DNA of 64,000 nucleotides, taken from contig CAKVCK010000002.1 of NCBI GenBank assembly GCA_934725575.1, positions 124,001 to 188,000 on the forward strand, in the 5' to 3' direction. This DNA is from an uncultured Bacteroidales bacterium. Lineage in GTDB: Bacteria; Bacteroidota; Bacteroidia; Bacteroidales; UBA932. Both the position numbers and the translations under genes were made by a program. Position 1 is the stretch's first letter, and each line of letters begins with the position of its first letter. Under the pieces are notes generated by a model. It had not been told where the DNA came from and searched no databases. It saw nothing but the letters and a program-made list of their open reading frames with translations. Below, piece by piece: positions 16,560 to 24,537 of the stretch.

Positions 16560-17840
16560 ATGTATACTAAAGCCGTAAGATTATATGGTAAGGAAGACCT
16601 TCGTCTCGAGGAGTTTGAACTCCCCGGGATGAAGGATGACGAGATCCTCGCGAAGGTTGTCAGCGACAGCCTCTGCATGTCTTCCTACAAGTCTTCACAC
16701 CAAGGTTCCGACCACAAGAGAGTCCCGGACGACATCGCTGAGAATCCTACGATCATCGGCCACGAGTTCGCCGGCGAGATCATAGAGGTCGGCACCAAGT
16801 GGAAGGATCAGTTCAAGCCGGGTGACAAGTTCTCCATCCAGCCTGCCCTCAACTACGAGGACGGCCCTGCCGGACTGCTGTCCGCCCCGGGATATTCCTA
16901 TCGCTACGCCGGTGGTGACGCGACCTATATTCTCATCCCGTCCGAAGTTATGGAGATGGGCTGCCTCCTGCATTACAATGGCCCTGGATTCTATCCCGCG
17001 TCCTTGAGCGAGCCTTTGGCCTGCGTCATCGGCGCGATGCACGCCTGCTATCACACCCATCCTGGTTCATACGTGCACCAAATGGAAATCAAGGACGGTG
17101 GCAAGATGGCTCTTCTGGCCGGTGTCGGCCCGATGGGACTCGCGATGATCAACTATGTGCTCCGCCGTGAGGACAGAAGACCGTCCCTTTTCGTTGTGAC
17201 GGACATTGATCAGACCCGTCTTGACCGTGCCGCGATGCTCTACACCAAGGAGTTCGCCGCTTCCCGTGGTATAGATCTCCGCTATGTGAACACCGGCACT
17301 GTCGAGAATCCTGTCGAGACTTTGCGTGAGATCTCTGGCGGCACCGGCTACGATGAGGTCATCGTGATGGCACCGGTTCCAGCTGTGGTCGAGCAGGGCG
17401 ACGACATCCTCGGACAGGATGGCTGCCTGAATTTCTTCTCCGGCCCTGGCCGCTCCGATTTCAAGGCTCCGTTCAACTTCTACAATGTCCACTACGCCTC
17501 CACCCACGTCGTAGGCACCAGCGGTGGCAACACCGAGGACATGAAGGAAGCCCTCAAGATGATGAGCGAAGGCCTTGACCCAGCCGGTCTGGTGACCCAC
17601 ATCGGCGGCCTCAACGTGGTCCCTGAGACCACCCTGAACCTCCCGTCGATCAAAGGCGGCAAGAAGCTCATCTACACCCACGTGGAGATGCCGCTCACCG
17701 CCATCACCGAGTTCGAGGAGAAAGGCAAGACCAACCCTGTCTATGCCGAACTCGACCGCCTCTGCAAAGCCCATAACGGCCTCTGGAATCTCGAAGCCGA
17801 GGAATATCTCCTCTCCCACGCCGCCGAGCTGAGCAAGTAG
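16560..17840 (+). CDS. Zinc-type alcohol dehydrogenase, L-sorbose-1-phosphate/sorbitol-phosphate dehydrogenase-like
   Basis: A 426-residue medium-chain dehydrogenase. The N-terminal catalytic domain has a likely zinc Cys in SDSLCMSSYKSSHQG (about residues 36-50) and the second ligand pair in GHEFAGEIIEVG. A Rossmann domain follows with the nucleotide loop GVGPMG (about residue 193). The length and the YEDGPAG and LSAPGYSYRYAGGDATY segments are like the SorE/sorbose-1-phosphate reductase branch rather than simple ADH. The reaction is an NAD(P)-linked oxidation or reduction of a sugar alcohol or sugar phosphate; the substrate is an inference. It lies 132 bases after the E1 gene and has a long hairpin terminator. 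Confidence 0.78.
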   Translation: MYTKAVRLYGKEDLRLEEFELPGMKDDEILAKVVSDSLCMSSYKSSHQGSDHKRVPDDIAENPTIIGHEFAGEIIEVGTKWKDQFKPGDKFSIQPALNYEDGPAGLLSAPGYSYRYAGGDATYILIPSEVMEMGCLLHYNGPGFYPASLSEPLACVIGAMHACYHTHPGSYVHQMEIKDGGKMALLAGVGPMGLAMINYVLRREDRRPSLFVVTDIDQTRLDRAAMLYTKEFAASRGIDLRYVNTGTVENPVETLREISGGTGYDEVIVMAPVPAVVEQGDDILGQDGCLNFFSGPGRSDFKAPFNFYNVHYASTHVVGTSGGNTEDMKEALKMMSEGLDPAGLVTHIGGLNVVPETTLNLPSIKGGKKLIYTHVEMPLTAITEFEEKGKTNPVYAELDRLCKAHNGLWNLEAEEYLLSHAAELSK

Positions 17841-17851
17841 TTTTTAATTGA

Positions 17852-17992
17852 ATATCATACCGTCCCGGACACGTCTGGTCGCTGAGCCTGTGGTTCGACA
17901 AGCTCACCAACCACCGAAGCGCCCGGGATGGTGCTTTATAATCGGTCGCTGAGCTTGTCGAAGCGCCCAACCTGTCCGGGATGATATTTTTT
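17852..17992 (+). terminator. Large REP-containing terminator hairpin
   Basis: The outer arms ATATCAT..TCCCGGACA (17852-17871) and TGTCCGGGA..TGATAT (17973-17987) enclose two or three copies of the REP-like element (GGTCGCTGAGCCTGTGGTTC, GGTCGCTGAGCTTGTCGAAG). A run of T follows (to 17992), which suits termination of the dehydrogenase gene. Confidence 0.6.
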
Positions 17993-18250
17993 GGATCGAC
18001 CACAGAGCCGGTGGTCGTGGTTTGTCCGGGGAAACGCCTGTACCCCTGATCCGAACTTATGTAGACCGTGAGGTGACGTGGTTAATAAGCGTATGAGATA
18101 GGTTAGATGACCATTGTCAAGAACTATTCTATATTAATAAAAAACCGAGTGGAGAAGGGTAGAGAATCATCGCAAAATAGGGCTCAGTGGGTTATCTTCT
18201 ATGTCCTAATACCTCCGTAATGACTTCTGTCCCTCTCGATCTTACCGAGG

Positions 18251-18275
18251 CATCCGAACTGTTCGGGATGTTTTT
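18251..18275 (+). terminator. Orphan terminator-like hairpin
   Basis: CATCCGAAC-T-GTTCGGGATG (one bulged G) followed by TTTTT. No gene ends just upstream on this strand, so it may end a short non-coding transcript or be a chance or relic structure. Confidence 0.45.
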
Positions 18276-18349
18276 ACAGGGTTGCTTCTGTGCGGTAGAT
18301 AGTTTGATGTCAATTAATTATCTTAAACTTTGCGATTTTGTAAAATATG

Positions 18350-18381
18350 TTTTATAAATTTGTAAAACACAATTTATAAAA
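18350..18381 (+). promoter_or_regulatory. Promoter box inside a perfect 11-bp dyad before the ATPase gene
   Basis: TTTTATAAATT (18350-18360) and AATTTATAAAA (18371-18381) form a perfect inverted repeat with a 10-base spacer. The -7 box TAAATTTG (18355-18362) lies inside it, and the start codon is 5 bases after the dyad. A bound dimer here would block transcription, so an operator is likely. Confidence 0.5.
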
Positions 18382-18386
18382 TTGCT

Positions 18387-19586
18387 ATGTATCAAAGGCG
18401 ACATCTAAATATCCTTACATCACGAATGGCTGAACCACGGCGTCGGATGCAGATAGTGATGGGGCCGCGTCAGGTCGGCAAATCCACATTGGTCGGACAG
18501 TTTACGGAAGGGGTTTCGGTTCCGTTTGATTTTTTTGCTGCGGATGGTGTCAATCGTTTTGACTCTTCGTGGATACCAAACAAATGGCAGCAGGTGCGTA
18601 TGCGGATGGATATTCATTCTGAGCAAGAACATATCCTGATCATTGATGAAGTCCAGAAAATCAGAGGTTGGAGCGAGCAGGTTAAGAAGGAATGGGACGA
18701 GGATTCCAGAAGTCACCGTAATCTGAAGGTGATTTTACTCGGTTCTTCCCGCCTTCTGTTGCAGAAAGGACTTGAAGAATCCATTGAGGGGCGCTTTGAG
18801 ACCATAAAAATGGGCTATTGGGATTGGCAGGAAATGCACGAGGCCTTTGGTTTTTCGATGGATGAATATGTTTACTTCGGTGGATTTCCGGGACTTGCAC
18901 CTGATATTCAGGATGAAGATAGGTGGCGTAACCTTATGGAGGATTCCATAATATCGCCGATTCTGACACGGGATATTCTTGAGATAGAAGAGATCCGTAA
19001 TCCGGCTCTTCTAAGGCAAGTGTTTGAACTCGCCTGCATTGAATCTGCCAAGGAATTGTCTCTTACAAAGATGCAAGGAACGATGAACAGCGGTACCGTT
19101 CCGACAATCAAAAATTATCTTGACATACTCAACAAGTCGATGATAGTACAACCTCTTCAGAACTACTCTTCATCGAGAGTAAAAGAGAAACAGTCTGTCC
19201 CCAAAATGCAGGTGTTCAACAATGCGTTCCGCAACAGGTTCGGAACATTCTCTTTTGACGAGGCACGTGTGGATCCGGCAGAGTGGGGACGTCTGGTTGA
19301 GTCGGCTGTCGGTGCGCATTTGGCCAACAGGGCGATGACCGATGACTATGAACTGTTTTATTGGAGAAATGAAAGACGGCAGGAGTGTGATTATGTCCTG
19401 AGAAAAGGACAGGCACTGGTTGCTATAGAAGTCAAAAGTGGCAGCGTTGATAAGACCGTAGGCTTTGAAAAATTCAAAGAACAATTTGCAGACAAAGTCA
19501 CAGCCGCATTCATCGTTGGCCCTCAGGCTCTGCCTCTTGAGGATTTTTTCATAATGGATCTGAAGTCACTGTTCAAAAAGAAATAG
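18387..19586 (+). CDS. AAA ATPase with DUF4143 domain
   Basis: A 399-residue protein of a widespread but poorly understood family. The Walker A motif is GPRQVGKST at residues 26-34 and Walker B is HILIIDEVQ near residues 85-95. The C-terminal DUF4143 region ends with ECDYVLRKGQALVAIEVKSG (about residues 335-355), the D...ExK arrangement of PD-(D/E)xK nuclease-like folds. These proteins are often found alone, spread by transfer, and their substrate is unknown. The gene is AT-richer than the dehydrogenase genes beside it. It has an operator-like dyad at its promoter. The Fic gene downstream is convergent. Confidence 0.85.
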   Translation: MYQRRHLNILTSRMAEPRRRMQIVMGPRQVGKSTLVGQFTEGVSVPFDFFAADGVNRFDSSWIPNKWQQVRMRMDIHSEQEHILIIDEVQKIRGWSEQVKKEWDEDSRSHRNLKVILLGSSRLLLQKGLEESIEGRFETIKMGYWDWQEMHEAFGFSMDEYVYFGGFPGLAPDIQDEDRWRNLMEDSIISPILTRDILEIEEIRNPALLRQVFELACIESAKELSLTKMQGTMNSGTVPTIKNYLDILNKSMIVQPLQNYSSSRVKEKQSVPKMQVFNNAFRNRFGTFSFDEARVDPAEWGRLVESAVGAHLANRAMTDDYELFYWRNERRQECDYVLRKGQALVAIEVKSGSVDKTVGFEKFKEQFADKVTAAFIVGPQALPLEDFFIMDLKSLFKKK

Positions 19587-19619
19587 GGGCCGACCTTTCA
19601 TCCGGAAGTGATGGACGCG

Positions 19620-20633
19620 TTATCCGTTGACCTCCCAGTGGCCGCCTTTGTCGGGACCGATGCGGCGGAGGAGGCCGGCGGCTTTCAGGTTGGCGAGATG
19701 TTTCTCTACGCCCTTCGGGGATATTCCGATTCTTCGGGCCAGAGTGGCCGCGCTGAGAGAACCGTCCTTTGACAGCATATTCAGGATTATCTTCCTACTT
19801 TTCGGTTTTTTTCCATCGCGGGCGGAATAAACCGGGCTTTCCTCTTCGAGCAGGCCTGTTGATCGCAGATAGTTGTCGATGTCGCGGCGGAGGACCTTTG
19901 CTGTGGTACTGAACATAAAATCTCTGAATATGTTCAAGTCTTCGCTTTCCCGGGCTGCAATGAGCGATTTGATGTAATCCTCCTTGTCTTCCTTTAATAT
20001 GATCGAAGGGATAAGGCCGAACTCGAATTGGAGTTGATTCATCAGCAGACGGGCCATCCTGCCGTTGCCGTCGGCCCAAGGATGTATGGTGGCCAAGTTG
20101 AAATGGGCATCGAAACTTATTGAATATAACTGGTTGATGTCTTTGCTCTTGACACCTCGTCTCGCTTCGTTGATCCACTCGCATAACTCGGTCAGTCTCG
20201 CGGGAACCTTACTGTAATTCATATAGGATTTGCCTCCGAATCCGGCGGTGACATTCAGCAGCCGCAGTTGGCCTTTCGCCGATGAAAACTCTCCTAACGC
20301 GGTTTTGTAATCTTTCCCGGTGTTCTTCATTACCAAGGAGGAGAGTTCCATAAGCATATTCGTTGTTATCGGTGTATGCGCCCTCGCATATTCAATTGAC
20401 CTCTCATAGGCTGCCTTGAGGTCAAGGTTCATATTCTGTTCCGCAATACTTTTGCCCTTGATGCTGACCCCTTGGTCGAACATAATCTGGTTCTCGATCT
20501 CGGTGATTGTCGAACCCTCGATTGCGGTTGAATGGGTAACGAGCGAGTACAGATAGAACTTGTCGTAATCTATCTGCTGGTCGATGCCCAGTCTCCGATA
20601 TTCATAGATGATGTTTCCAAGATCAGCCGCCAT
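19620..20633 (-). CDS. Class II Fic protein with C-terminal winged HTH
   Basis: A 337-residue Fic-domain protein, likely an AMP transferase acting on an unknown protein. The active site HPWADGNGRMAR is intact (residues 184-195). The N-terminal helix carries the inhibitory motif STAIEGS (residues 35-41), so it should be self-inhibited (class II). The C-terminus (about residues 275-335) is a helix-turn-helix region (AATLARRIGISPKGVEKHLANLKAAG) that could bind DNA. The start is set at the ATG at 20633: an in-frame TTG at 20657 falls inside the promoter box. Three tandem 20-bp repeats surround the promoter, which suggests self-regulation. Confidence 0.88.
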   Translation of the reverse strand: MAADLGNIIYEYRRLGIDQQIDYDKFYLYSLVTHSTAIEGSTITEIENQIMFDQGVSIKGKSIAEQNMNLDLKAAYERSIEYARAHTPITTNMLMELSSLVMKNTGKDYKTALGEFSSAKGQLRLLNVTAGFGGKSYMNYSKVPARLTELCEWINEARRGVKSKDINQLYSISFDAHFNLATIHPWADGNGRMARLLMNQLQFEFGLIPSIILKEDKEDYIKSLIAARESEDLNIFRDFMFSTTAKVLRRDIDNYLRSTGLLEEESPVYSARDGKKPKSRKIILNMLSKDGSLSAATLARRIGISPKGVEKHLANLKAAGLLRRIGPDKGGHWEVNG

Positions 20634-20635
20634 TG

Positions 20636-20710
20636 TTTTCTCCCTATTTTTCTGCAAAGATAGTGATTTTTTTTCTCCCTATTATTCTGCTTTTCTTCCT
20701 ACTTTTGAGC
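20636..20710 (-). promoter_or_regulatory. Fic promoter with three tandem 20-bp repeats
   Basis: The -7 box TATCTTTG (minus strand, 20655-20662) lies 21 bases before the Fic start. It is bracketed by TTTTCTCCCTATTTTTCTGC (20636-20655), TTTTCTCCCTATTATTCTGC (20671-20690) and TTTTCTTCCTACTTTTGAGC (20691-20710) as read on the plus strand. The first two differ at one position. They are good operator candidates. Confidence 0.6.
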
Positions 20711-21132
20711 TTAGCAGCGACGAAATCTGCTCTGTAGTCATCAATATATCAGATGCTCAAGCAGGGTTGTATTTACGGCAAGGTTTCCATACTCCACAAT
20801 GCTGAGATATTTCTGCAAATCGCTTTCTGGGTAATATGCCTCGGAGCAGTATGAAATGGCGGTATGCCTGAAAAAGTAAAGTGACCGCAGGTTGGATATT
20901 CATAACATGGTGGTCTGTAGATGGTTCTGCTGCTGATTGGACTGATGGCGTTTTGTAAAAGAGGTATTGTTGAAACTCGTAGTGCATTGACCTTACAAAT
21001 GTAGTTATCGTTGGCCATATGTTCCAAAATGGAACACGTGCTGTTCCTGTCCAATTCTCCGCTGACATTTTTCTTTTGGATAAGGAATCGAAATTTCTGT
21101 TTCTTATCATAATCATTAGCACAAAATGTAGT

Positions 21133-21241
21133 TTCCGCTGAATATGTAATAAAAATATGCCTATAACCAGCGGAATCTAGTAATTTTTGCCCACATTCCG
21201 CTAAATATAGCGGTGTTTTGCTGTGAAAGCGTCTTTCCGCT
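21133..21241. repeat. Four TTCCGCT motifs
   Basis: TTCCGCT at 21133-21139, its complement AGCGGAA starting at 21169, TTCCGCT at 21196-21202 (within the dyad CCGCTA-AATA-TAGCGG) and TTCCGCT at 21235-21241. Three are followed by AATAT-type sequence. Purpose unknown. Confidence 0.45.
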
Positions 21242-21290
21242 AATATGAGTTGCGTGGAAGGTAAGGTCTTTAGAATCAGCAAATATGATA

Positions 21291-21322
21291 ATTCCCTTCA
21301 GCCGATGCCAACTGAAGGGAAT
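21291..21322 (-). terminator. 11-bp hairpin downstream of the MFS gene
   Basis: ATTCCCTTCAG and CTGAAGGGAAT are perfectly complementary around a 10-base loop. It lies 108 bases after the transporter stop codon. There is no clear T-tract on the minus strand, so termination is only a guess. Confidence 0.35.
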
Positions 21323-21429
21323 CCACGATTGTATTAATTTGTAATAAGTTAGGCTCCACGGCCATCTATAGGTTGCTTAAATCGGAACTGTAGCCGTTGG
21401 ATGCCGCCTTCGGTGTCGGTGTAAAACCG

Positions 21430-22833
21430 CTACTTGCGCTGTGCCTCGTAGTCGGCCTTGACCTGCTCCAGGAGCTTGTCGGCTTTGGCGTAGCCGTCGG
21501 CTGGGGCTTTCCAGATGATGGCGAAGAGGATCACGCCGACGATGCCCAGGGCTATGGCTACCTCGAAGACGGAGTTCCAACCGAACTTGTCGGCGAGGGC
21601 TCCGAAGACGAGACCGGAGATCGCGGTGCTGGCGTAGCCGAGGATGCCGGCCATTCCGTTGGCGGAGGAGGCGACACGCTTCGTGGCCTGGTTGGACAGG
21701 CATATTCCTATAAGGGCCTGAGGCATGTAGATGAAGAAGCTTGCCATGATGATCAGGGCCACTGACAGGCCGCCCATCTCCTTAGGGGTGAGCCAGAAGA
21801 GGATGAAGCAGGCTGTGGCGCTGGCCAGACCGATGAGGCAGGTCCTGTGGGCCTTGCTGCCGAAGAACTTGTCTGTGGCCCAGCCGGCGAGGAGGGTCCC
21901 CACGATGCCGAGAACCTCGGTGATGCCCACAACCGTCGAGGCGGTCTGGATGCTCAGGCCTCTGTCCTGCGTGAGGAAGGTCGCGCCCCAGTCCAGGATG
22001 GTGAAGCGGATGATGTAGATGAAGAAGTTGGAGGTCGCGAGAATCCAGACGATAGGGTTCTTGAACACCATCTCCTTGACGAATCTCTTGTAAGCGAAAT
22101 CGGTGAACTCCTTAGGCTCTGTGACGACTTCCTTGACTGGAGCGTTGTCGTCAATCTCCTCAGGATCAGGCAGTCCTACTGACGCAGGAGTGTCCTTGAG
22201 GCCGAAGAGAACCAGAACGGCTCCGGCTATGGCGAGGAGTGCCGGCACGAAGAAACACCACTGCCAAGCTGAGTAGGAGAAGTGGTTCAGGATGAAGGTT
22301 CCGCAGAGGAAGGCCACGAGGCTGGCTCCGATGGAGTGCGAGCTGTTCCAGATGGCCTGCTTGGTCGCAAGCTCGGAAGGCTTGATCCAGTGTGCCATAA
22401 GGCTGCCGCATGGAGGAAATCCCATTCCTTGGGTGTAACCGTTTATGAGCCAAAGGCTTCCGATGAATGCGACCATTCCCATCGTGGCCTTGCCCTCGCC
22501 GTCCATAAAGTTGAACAGGCCGTTCATCTCAGGGCTGAGTCCTATGAATATATTCACGAGCGCGGAGAGGAAAAGTCCCGTGGCCATCATCTTCTTGCGG
22601 CTGACACGGTCGGCGATGAAGCCGTTGATGAACCTTGAGAGGCCGTAGATGATGCCGTGCAGGGTCAGGAACAGACCGAGTTTGACCTTGCTGATACCCA
22701 GCTCGGCCTCAAGGGCCGGCATCGTGATGCTGAAGTTCTTCCTTACAAAATAGAAAAGGGCGTACCCGATCATCAGGATGATGAGGGTTCTCCACTGCCA
22801 GTAGTTGTACTTTTTCTTTACTGATTGATCCAT
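21430..22833 (-). CDS. MFS transporter, organophosphate:phosphate antiporter type (GlpT/UhpC-like)
   Basis: A 467-residue, 12-helix inner-membrane transporter. The start (YWQWRTLIILMIGYALFYFVRKNFS) and FINGFIADRVSRKKMM in the loop after helix 2 are typical of the OPA group, as are GMGFPPCGSLMAHW and KQAIWNSSHSIGAS. Members import glycerol-3-phosphate, hexose phosphates or phosphoglycerates in exchange for phosphate, or act as sugar-phosphate sensors. The exact substrate is not shown by the sequence. A TAnnTTTG box lies 28 bases before the start. It stands alone; the sugar-phosphate-like dehydrogenase at 16.6 kb is not in the same operon. Confidence 0.85.
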   Translation of the reverse strand: MDQSVKKKYNYWQWRTLIILMIGYALFYFVRKNFSITMPALEAELGISKVKLGLFLTLHGIIYGLSRFINGFIADRVSRKKMMATGLFLSALVNIFIGLSPEMNGLFNFMDGEGKATMGMVAFIGSLWLINGYTQGMGFPPCGSLMAHWIKPSELATKQAIWNSSHSIGASLVAFLCGTFILNHFSYSAWQWCFFVPALLAIAGAVLVLFGLKDTPASVGLPDPEEIDDNAPVKEVVTEPKEFTDFAYKRFVKEMVFKNPIVWILATSNFFIYIIRFTILDWGATFLTQDRGLSIQTASTVVGITEVLGIVGTLLAGWATDKFFGSKAHRTCLIGLASATACFILFWLTPKEMGGLSVALIIMASFFIYMPQALIGICLSNQATKRVASSANGMAGILGYASTAISGLVFGALADKFGWNSVFEVAIALGIVGVILFAIIWKAPADGYAKADKLLEQVKADYEAQRK

Positions 22834-22861
22834 TCTTTTAGCGTTTTAAAAACGGGGGACA

Positions 22862-22869
22862 CAAAGATA
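22862..22869 (-). promoter_or_regulatory. TAnnTTTG -7 element for the MFS gene
   Basis: TATCTTTG on the minus strand within TTTGTATCTTTGTG, 28 bases before the start codon. Confidence 0.6.
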
Positions 22870-22922
22870 CAAAAAACGGCATTCTTAATGAAGAAATTGT
22901 TATTTTTGTAGGATATGAAATG

Positions 22923-23033
22923 AGCGGTCGCGGAGCTGTTGCTTCGCCCGGTCGCTGAGCTTGTCGAAGCGGCAGTTGGTTCGACAGGCTCACCAATCAT
23001 CGAAGCGGTCCCTGAACCTGTCGAAGGAACCGG
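22923..23033. repeat. REP-like cluster
   Basis: At least three copies of the palindromic element in both orientations, including GGTCGCTGAGCTTGTCGAAG, GGTTCGACAGGCTCACC and CCTGAACCTGTCGAAGG. They fill the gap between the divergent MFS and HAD genes. Confidence 0.75.
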
Positions 23034-23056
23034 ATAATGAAAGAAATTAATTATTA

Positions 23057-23953
23057 ATGAATATGACAGAAAACTATAACAAGTCTCTCACAGCAGAGCA
23101 GAAGGCCAAGCTCCGCCGGATCAAGCATCTGGCCCTGGATATGGACGGCACCATCTACATGGAGAACAACATCTTCCCTTTCACGGTCGAGGTGCTCGAC
23201 ACGATGAAAAGGAACGGTGTAGGATATTCATTCCTGACGAATAATCCGACGAAGTCGGTGGAGGACTACCTCAGGAAACTCGCCGGAATGGGGATTCCCG
23301 CCGATGAAGGGAATATGTACACGACCCCTATCGCCACGATTGATTATATCAAGAAAAATTTCCCTAATGTTAAGAAACTCTTCATGTTGGGAACTCCGAG
23401 CATGATCGGCCAGTTCGAGAAGGCTGGCTTCGTTTCCTGCGCAGACGATCCTGATGACGTGCCGGACATGCTGATCGTGGCCTTCGACACCACGCTGGTA
23501 TATTCACGCCTCTGCCGTGCCACTTGGTGGGCGAAGCAGGGCATCCCGTACGTGGCGACCAACCCTGACTGGGTTTGTCCGACGGACGCGAGAACCATTC
23601 TGGTGGACTGCGGCTCGCTCCAGAAGTGCATCGAGGCCGCTTCAGGCAGAAGACCGGACAAGGTGATGGGCAAACCGGATCCTACGATGCTCGACGGCAT
23701 CCGCGACCGTAACGAACTGCGGTCCGACGAGATCGCCATGGTCGGCGACCGGATCTACACGGACATCGCCATGGGACACAACGCCGGAGCCGTCAGCGTG
23801 CTGGTTCTTTCCGGCGAGACCACGCTTGAGACTGCCCTGAAAGTGGCCGAGGACGCCCGCGCGAACCCTCATCCCGAGCACTACCCGGCGGACTTCATCG
23901 TCCGCGACCTCAAGGAACTCGGAGATCTGATCCTTGAGAGCCACAAGGACTGA
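23057..23953 (+). CDS. HAD-IIA family phosphatase (NagD-like)
   Basis: A 298-residue HAD hydrolase. Motif I is ALDMDGTIYME (about residues 28-38), motif II is FLTNNPTKS, and motifs III/IV are KVMGKPDP and MVGDRIYTDIAMG (about residues 195-240). The C2 cap between motifs II and III places it with NagD/AraL phosphatases that act on sugar phosphates or nucleotide monophosphates. Translation may start at 23057 or at the second ATG, 23063. An esterase-like gene follows 8 bases after the stop, then lplA, so the three probably form an operon. Confidence 0.87.
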   Translation: MNMTENYNKSLTAEQKAKLRRIKHLALDMDGTIYMENNIFPFTVEVLDTMKRNGVGYSFLTNNPTKSVEDYLRKLAGMGIPADEGNMYTTPIATIDYIKKNFPNVKKLFMLGTPSMIGQFEKAGFVSCADDPDDVPDMLIVAFDTTLVYSRLCRATWWAKQGIPYVATNPDWVCPTDARTILVDCGSLQKCIEAASGRRPDKVMGKPDPTMLDGIRDRNELRSDEIAMVGDRIYTDIAMGHNAGAVSVLVLSGETTLETALKVAEDARANPHPEHYPADFIVRDLKELGDLILESHKD

Positions 23954-23961
23954 CAATCCCG

Positions 23962-24537
23962 ATGAAAGTCCTTTTCATCCACGGACTCGCTTCGTCCGGC
24001 GCCTACAAGATGGCCTCCTCCCTGCGGATTCTCCTGAAGGGGAGTGAGGTCATCGCTCCGGACGTGCCCATCGAACCCGGCGAGGCGCTGGCCCTTCTTG
24101 AAGGAATATGCCGGGACGAGCGCCCTGACCTCATTGTCGGCCTGTCCCTCGGCGGATTCTGGGCGCAGAAACTCCGTGGCTACCGGAAGATCCTCGTCAA
24201 CCCCGACTTCCACATCTCCCGCCTCCTGCGCACGATGATAGGGGAGCGTGAATATCTCTCCCCGCGCCGCGACGGAGCGTTGACGTTCACTGTCACCGAA
24301 ACTCTATGTGATGAATATGCCCGTTTGGAAGCCACTGAGTTTGACGGACTTTCTCCAGAGGAGATTGCCCTGACAACCGGCATGTTCGCCGACCGTGACG
24401 AGATGGTCAACTGCAAGGACGAGTTCGACCGCTTCTACCCTGGGCGCTCGCACTCCTACCCGGGAACCCATCTACCCAACTATCCGGAAATAAAACAATA
24501 CATCATACCAGTAATTCATCATGAAATACCTGATTAA
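23962..24537 (+). CDS. YqiA-like alpha/beta-hydrolase (UPF0227)
   Basis: A 191-residue protein starting MKVLFIHGLASSG, the oxyanion-hole region of alpha/beta hydrolases. The nucleophile elbow is GLSLGG with Ser62. The closing TGMFADRDEMVNCKDEF and PGRSHSYPGTH segments fit the acid and histidine of the triad in the YqiA/YcfP family of small esterases. The natural substrate is not known. It overlaps the start of lplA by 17 bases, which indicates translational coupling. Confidence 0.75.
   Translation: MKVLFIHGLASSGAYKMASSLRILLKGSEVIAPDVPIEPGEALALLEGICRDERPDLIVGLSLGGFWAQKLRGYRKILVNPDFHISRLLRTMIGEREYLSPRRDGALTFTVTETLCDEYARLEATEFDGLSPEEIALTTGMFADRDEMVNCKDEFDRFYPGRSHSYPGTHLPNYPEIKQYIIPVIHHEIPD

Larger units (their letters stand above)
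17841..18386. other. Intergenic region with REP cluster, orphan terminator and operator-like dyad
   Basis: 546 bases without a gene I can support. It holds a REP-containing hairpin (17852-17992), a stretch of unremarkable sequence with no promoter or open frame worth calling (about 18000-18245), an isolated terminator-like hairpin (18251-18275), and an AT-rich promoter/operator (18337-18381) for the ATPase gene. Confidence 0.7.
20711..21429. other. AT-rich intergenic stretch with short dyads and TTCCGCT repeats
   Basis: No protein I can recognise. Open frames on the minus strand (up to 169 codons) have unnatural composition and no motif. Visible structure: the dyad TGTTCCA-AAA-TGGAACA (21020-21036), four copies of TTCCGCT/AGCGGAA between 21133 and 21241, and the hairpin ATTCCCTTCAG...CTGAAGGGAAT (21291-21322). 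This may be decayed accessory DNA between the Fic gene and the transporter. Confidence 0.5.

Noticed and set aside
18387..20633. The ATPase and Fic genes as a toxin-antitoxin or defence pair
   Set aside because: They are convergent, have separate promoters and no small antitoxin partner; the Fic protein carries its own inhibitory helix. A joint role is not supported.
20773..21282. A 169-codon open frame on the minus strand between the Fic and MFS genes
   Set aside because: No known domain, no start context, odd residue composition, and it covers short dyads and repeats. I treat it as chance.
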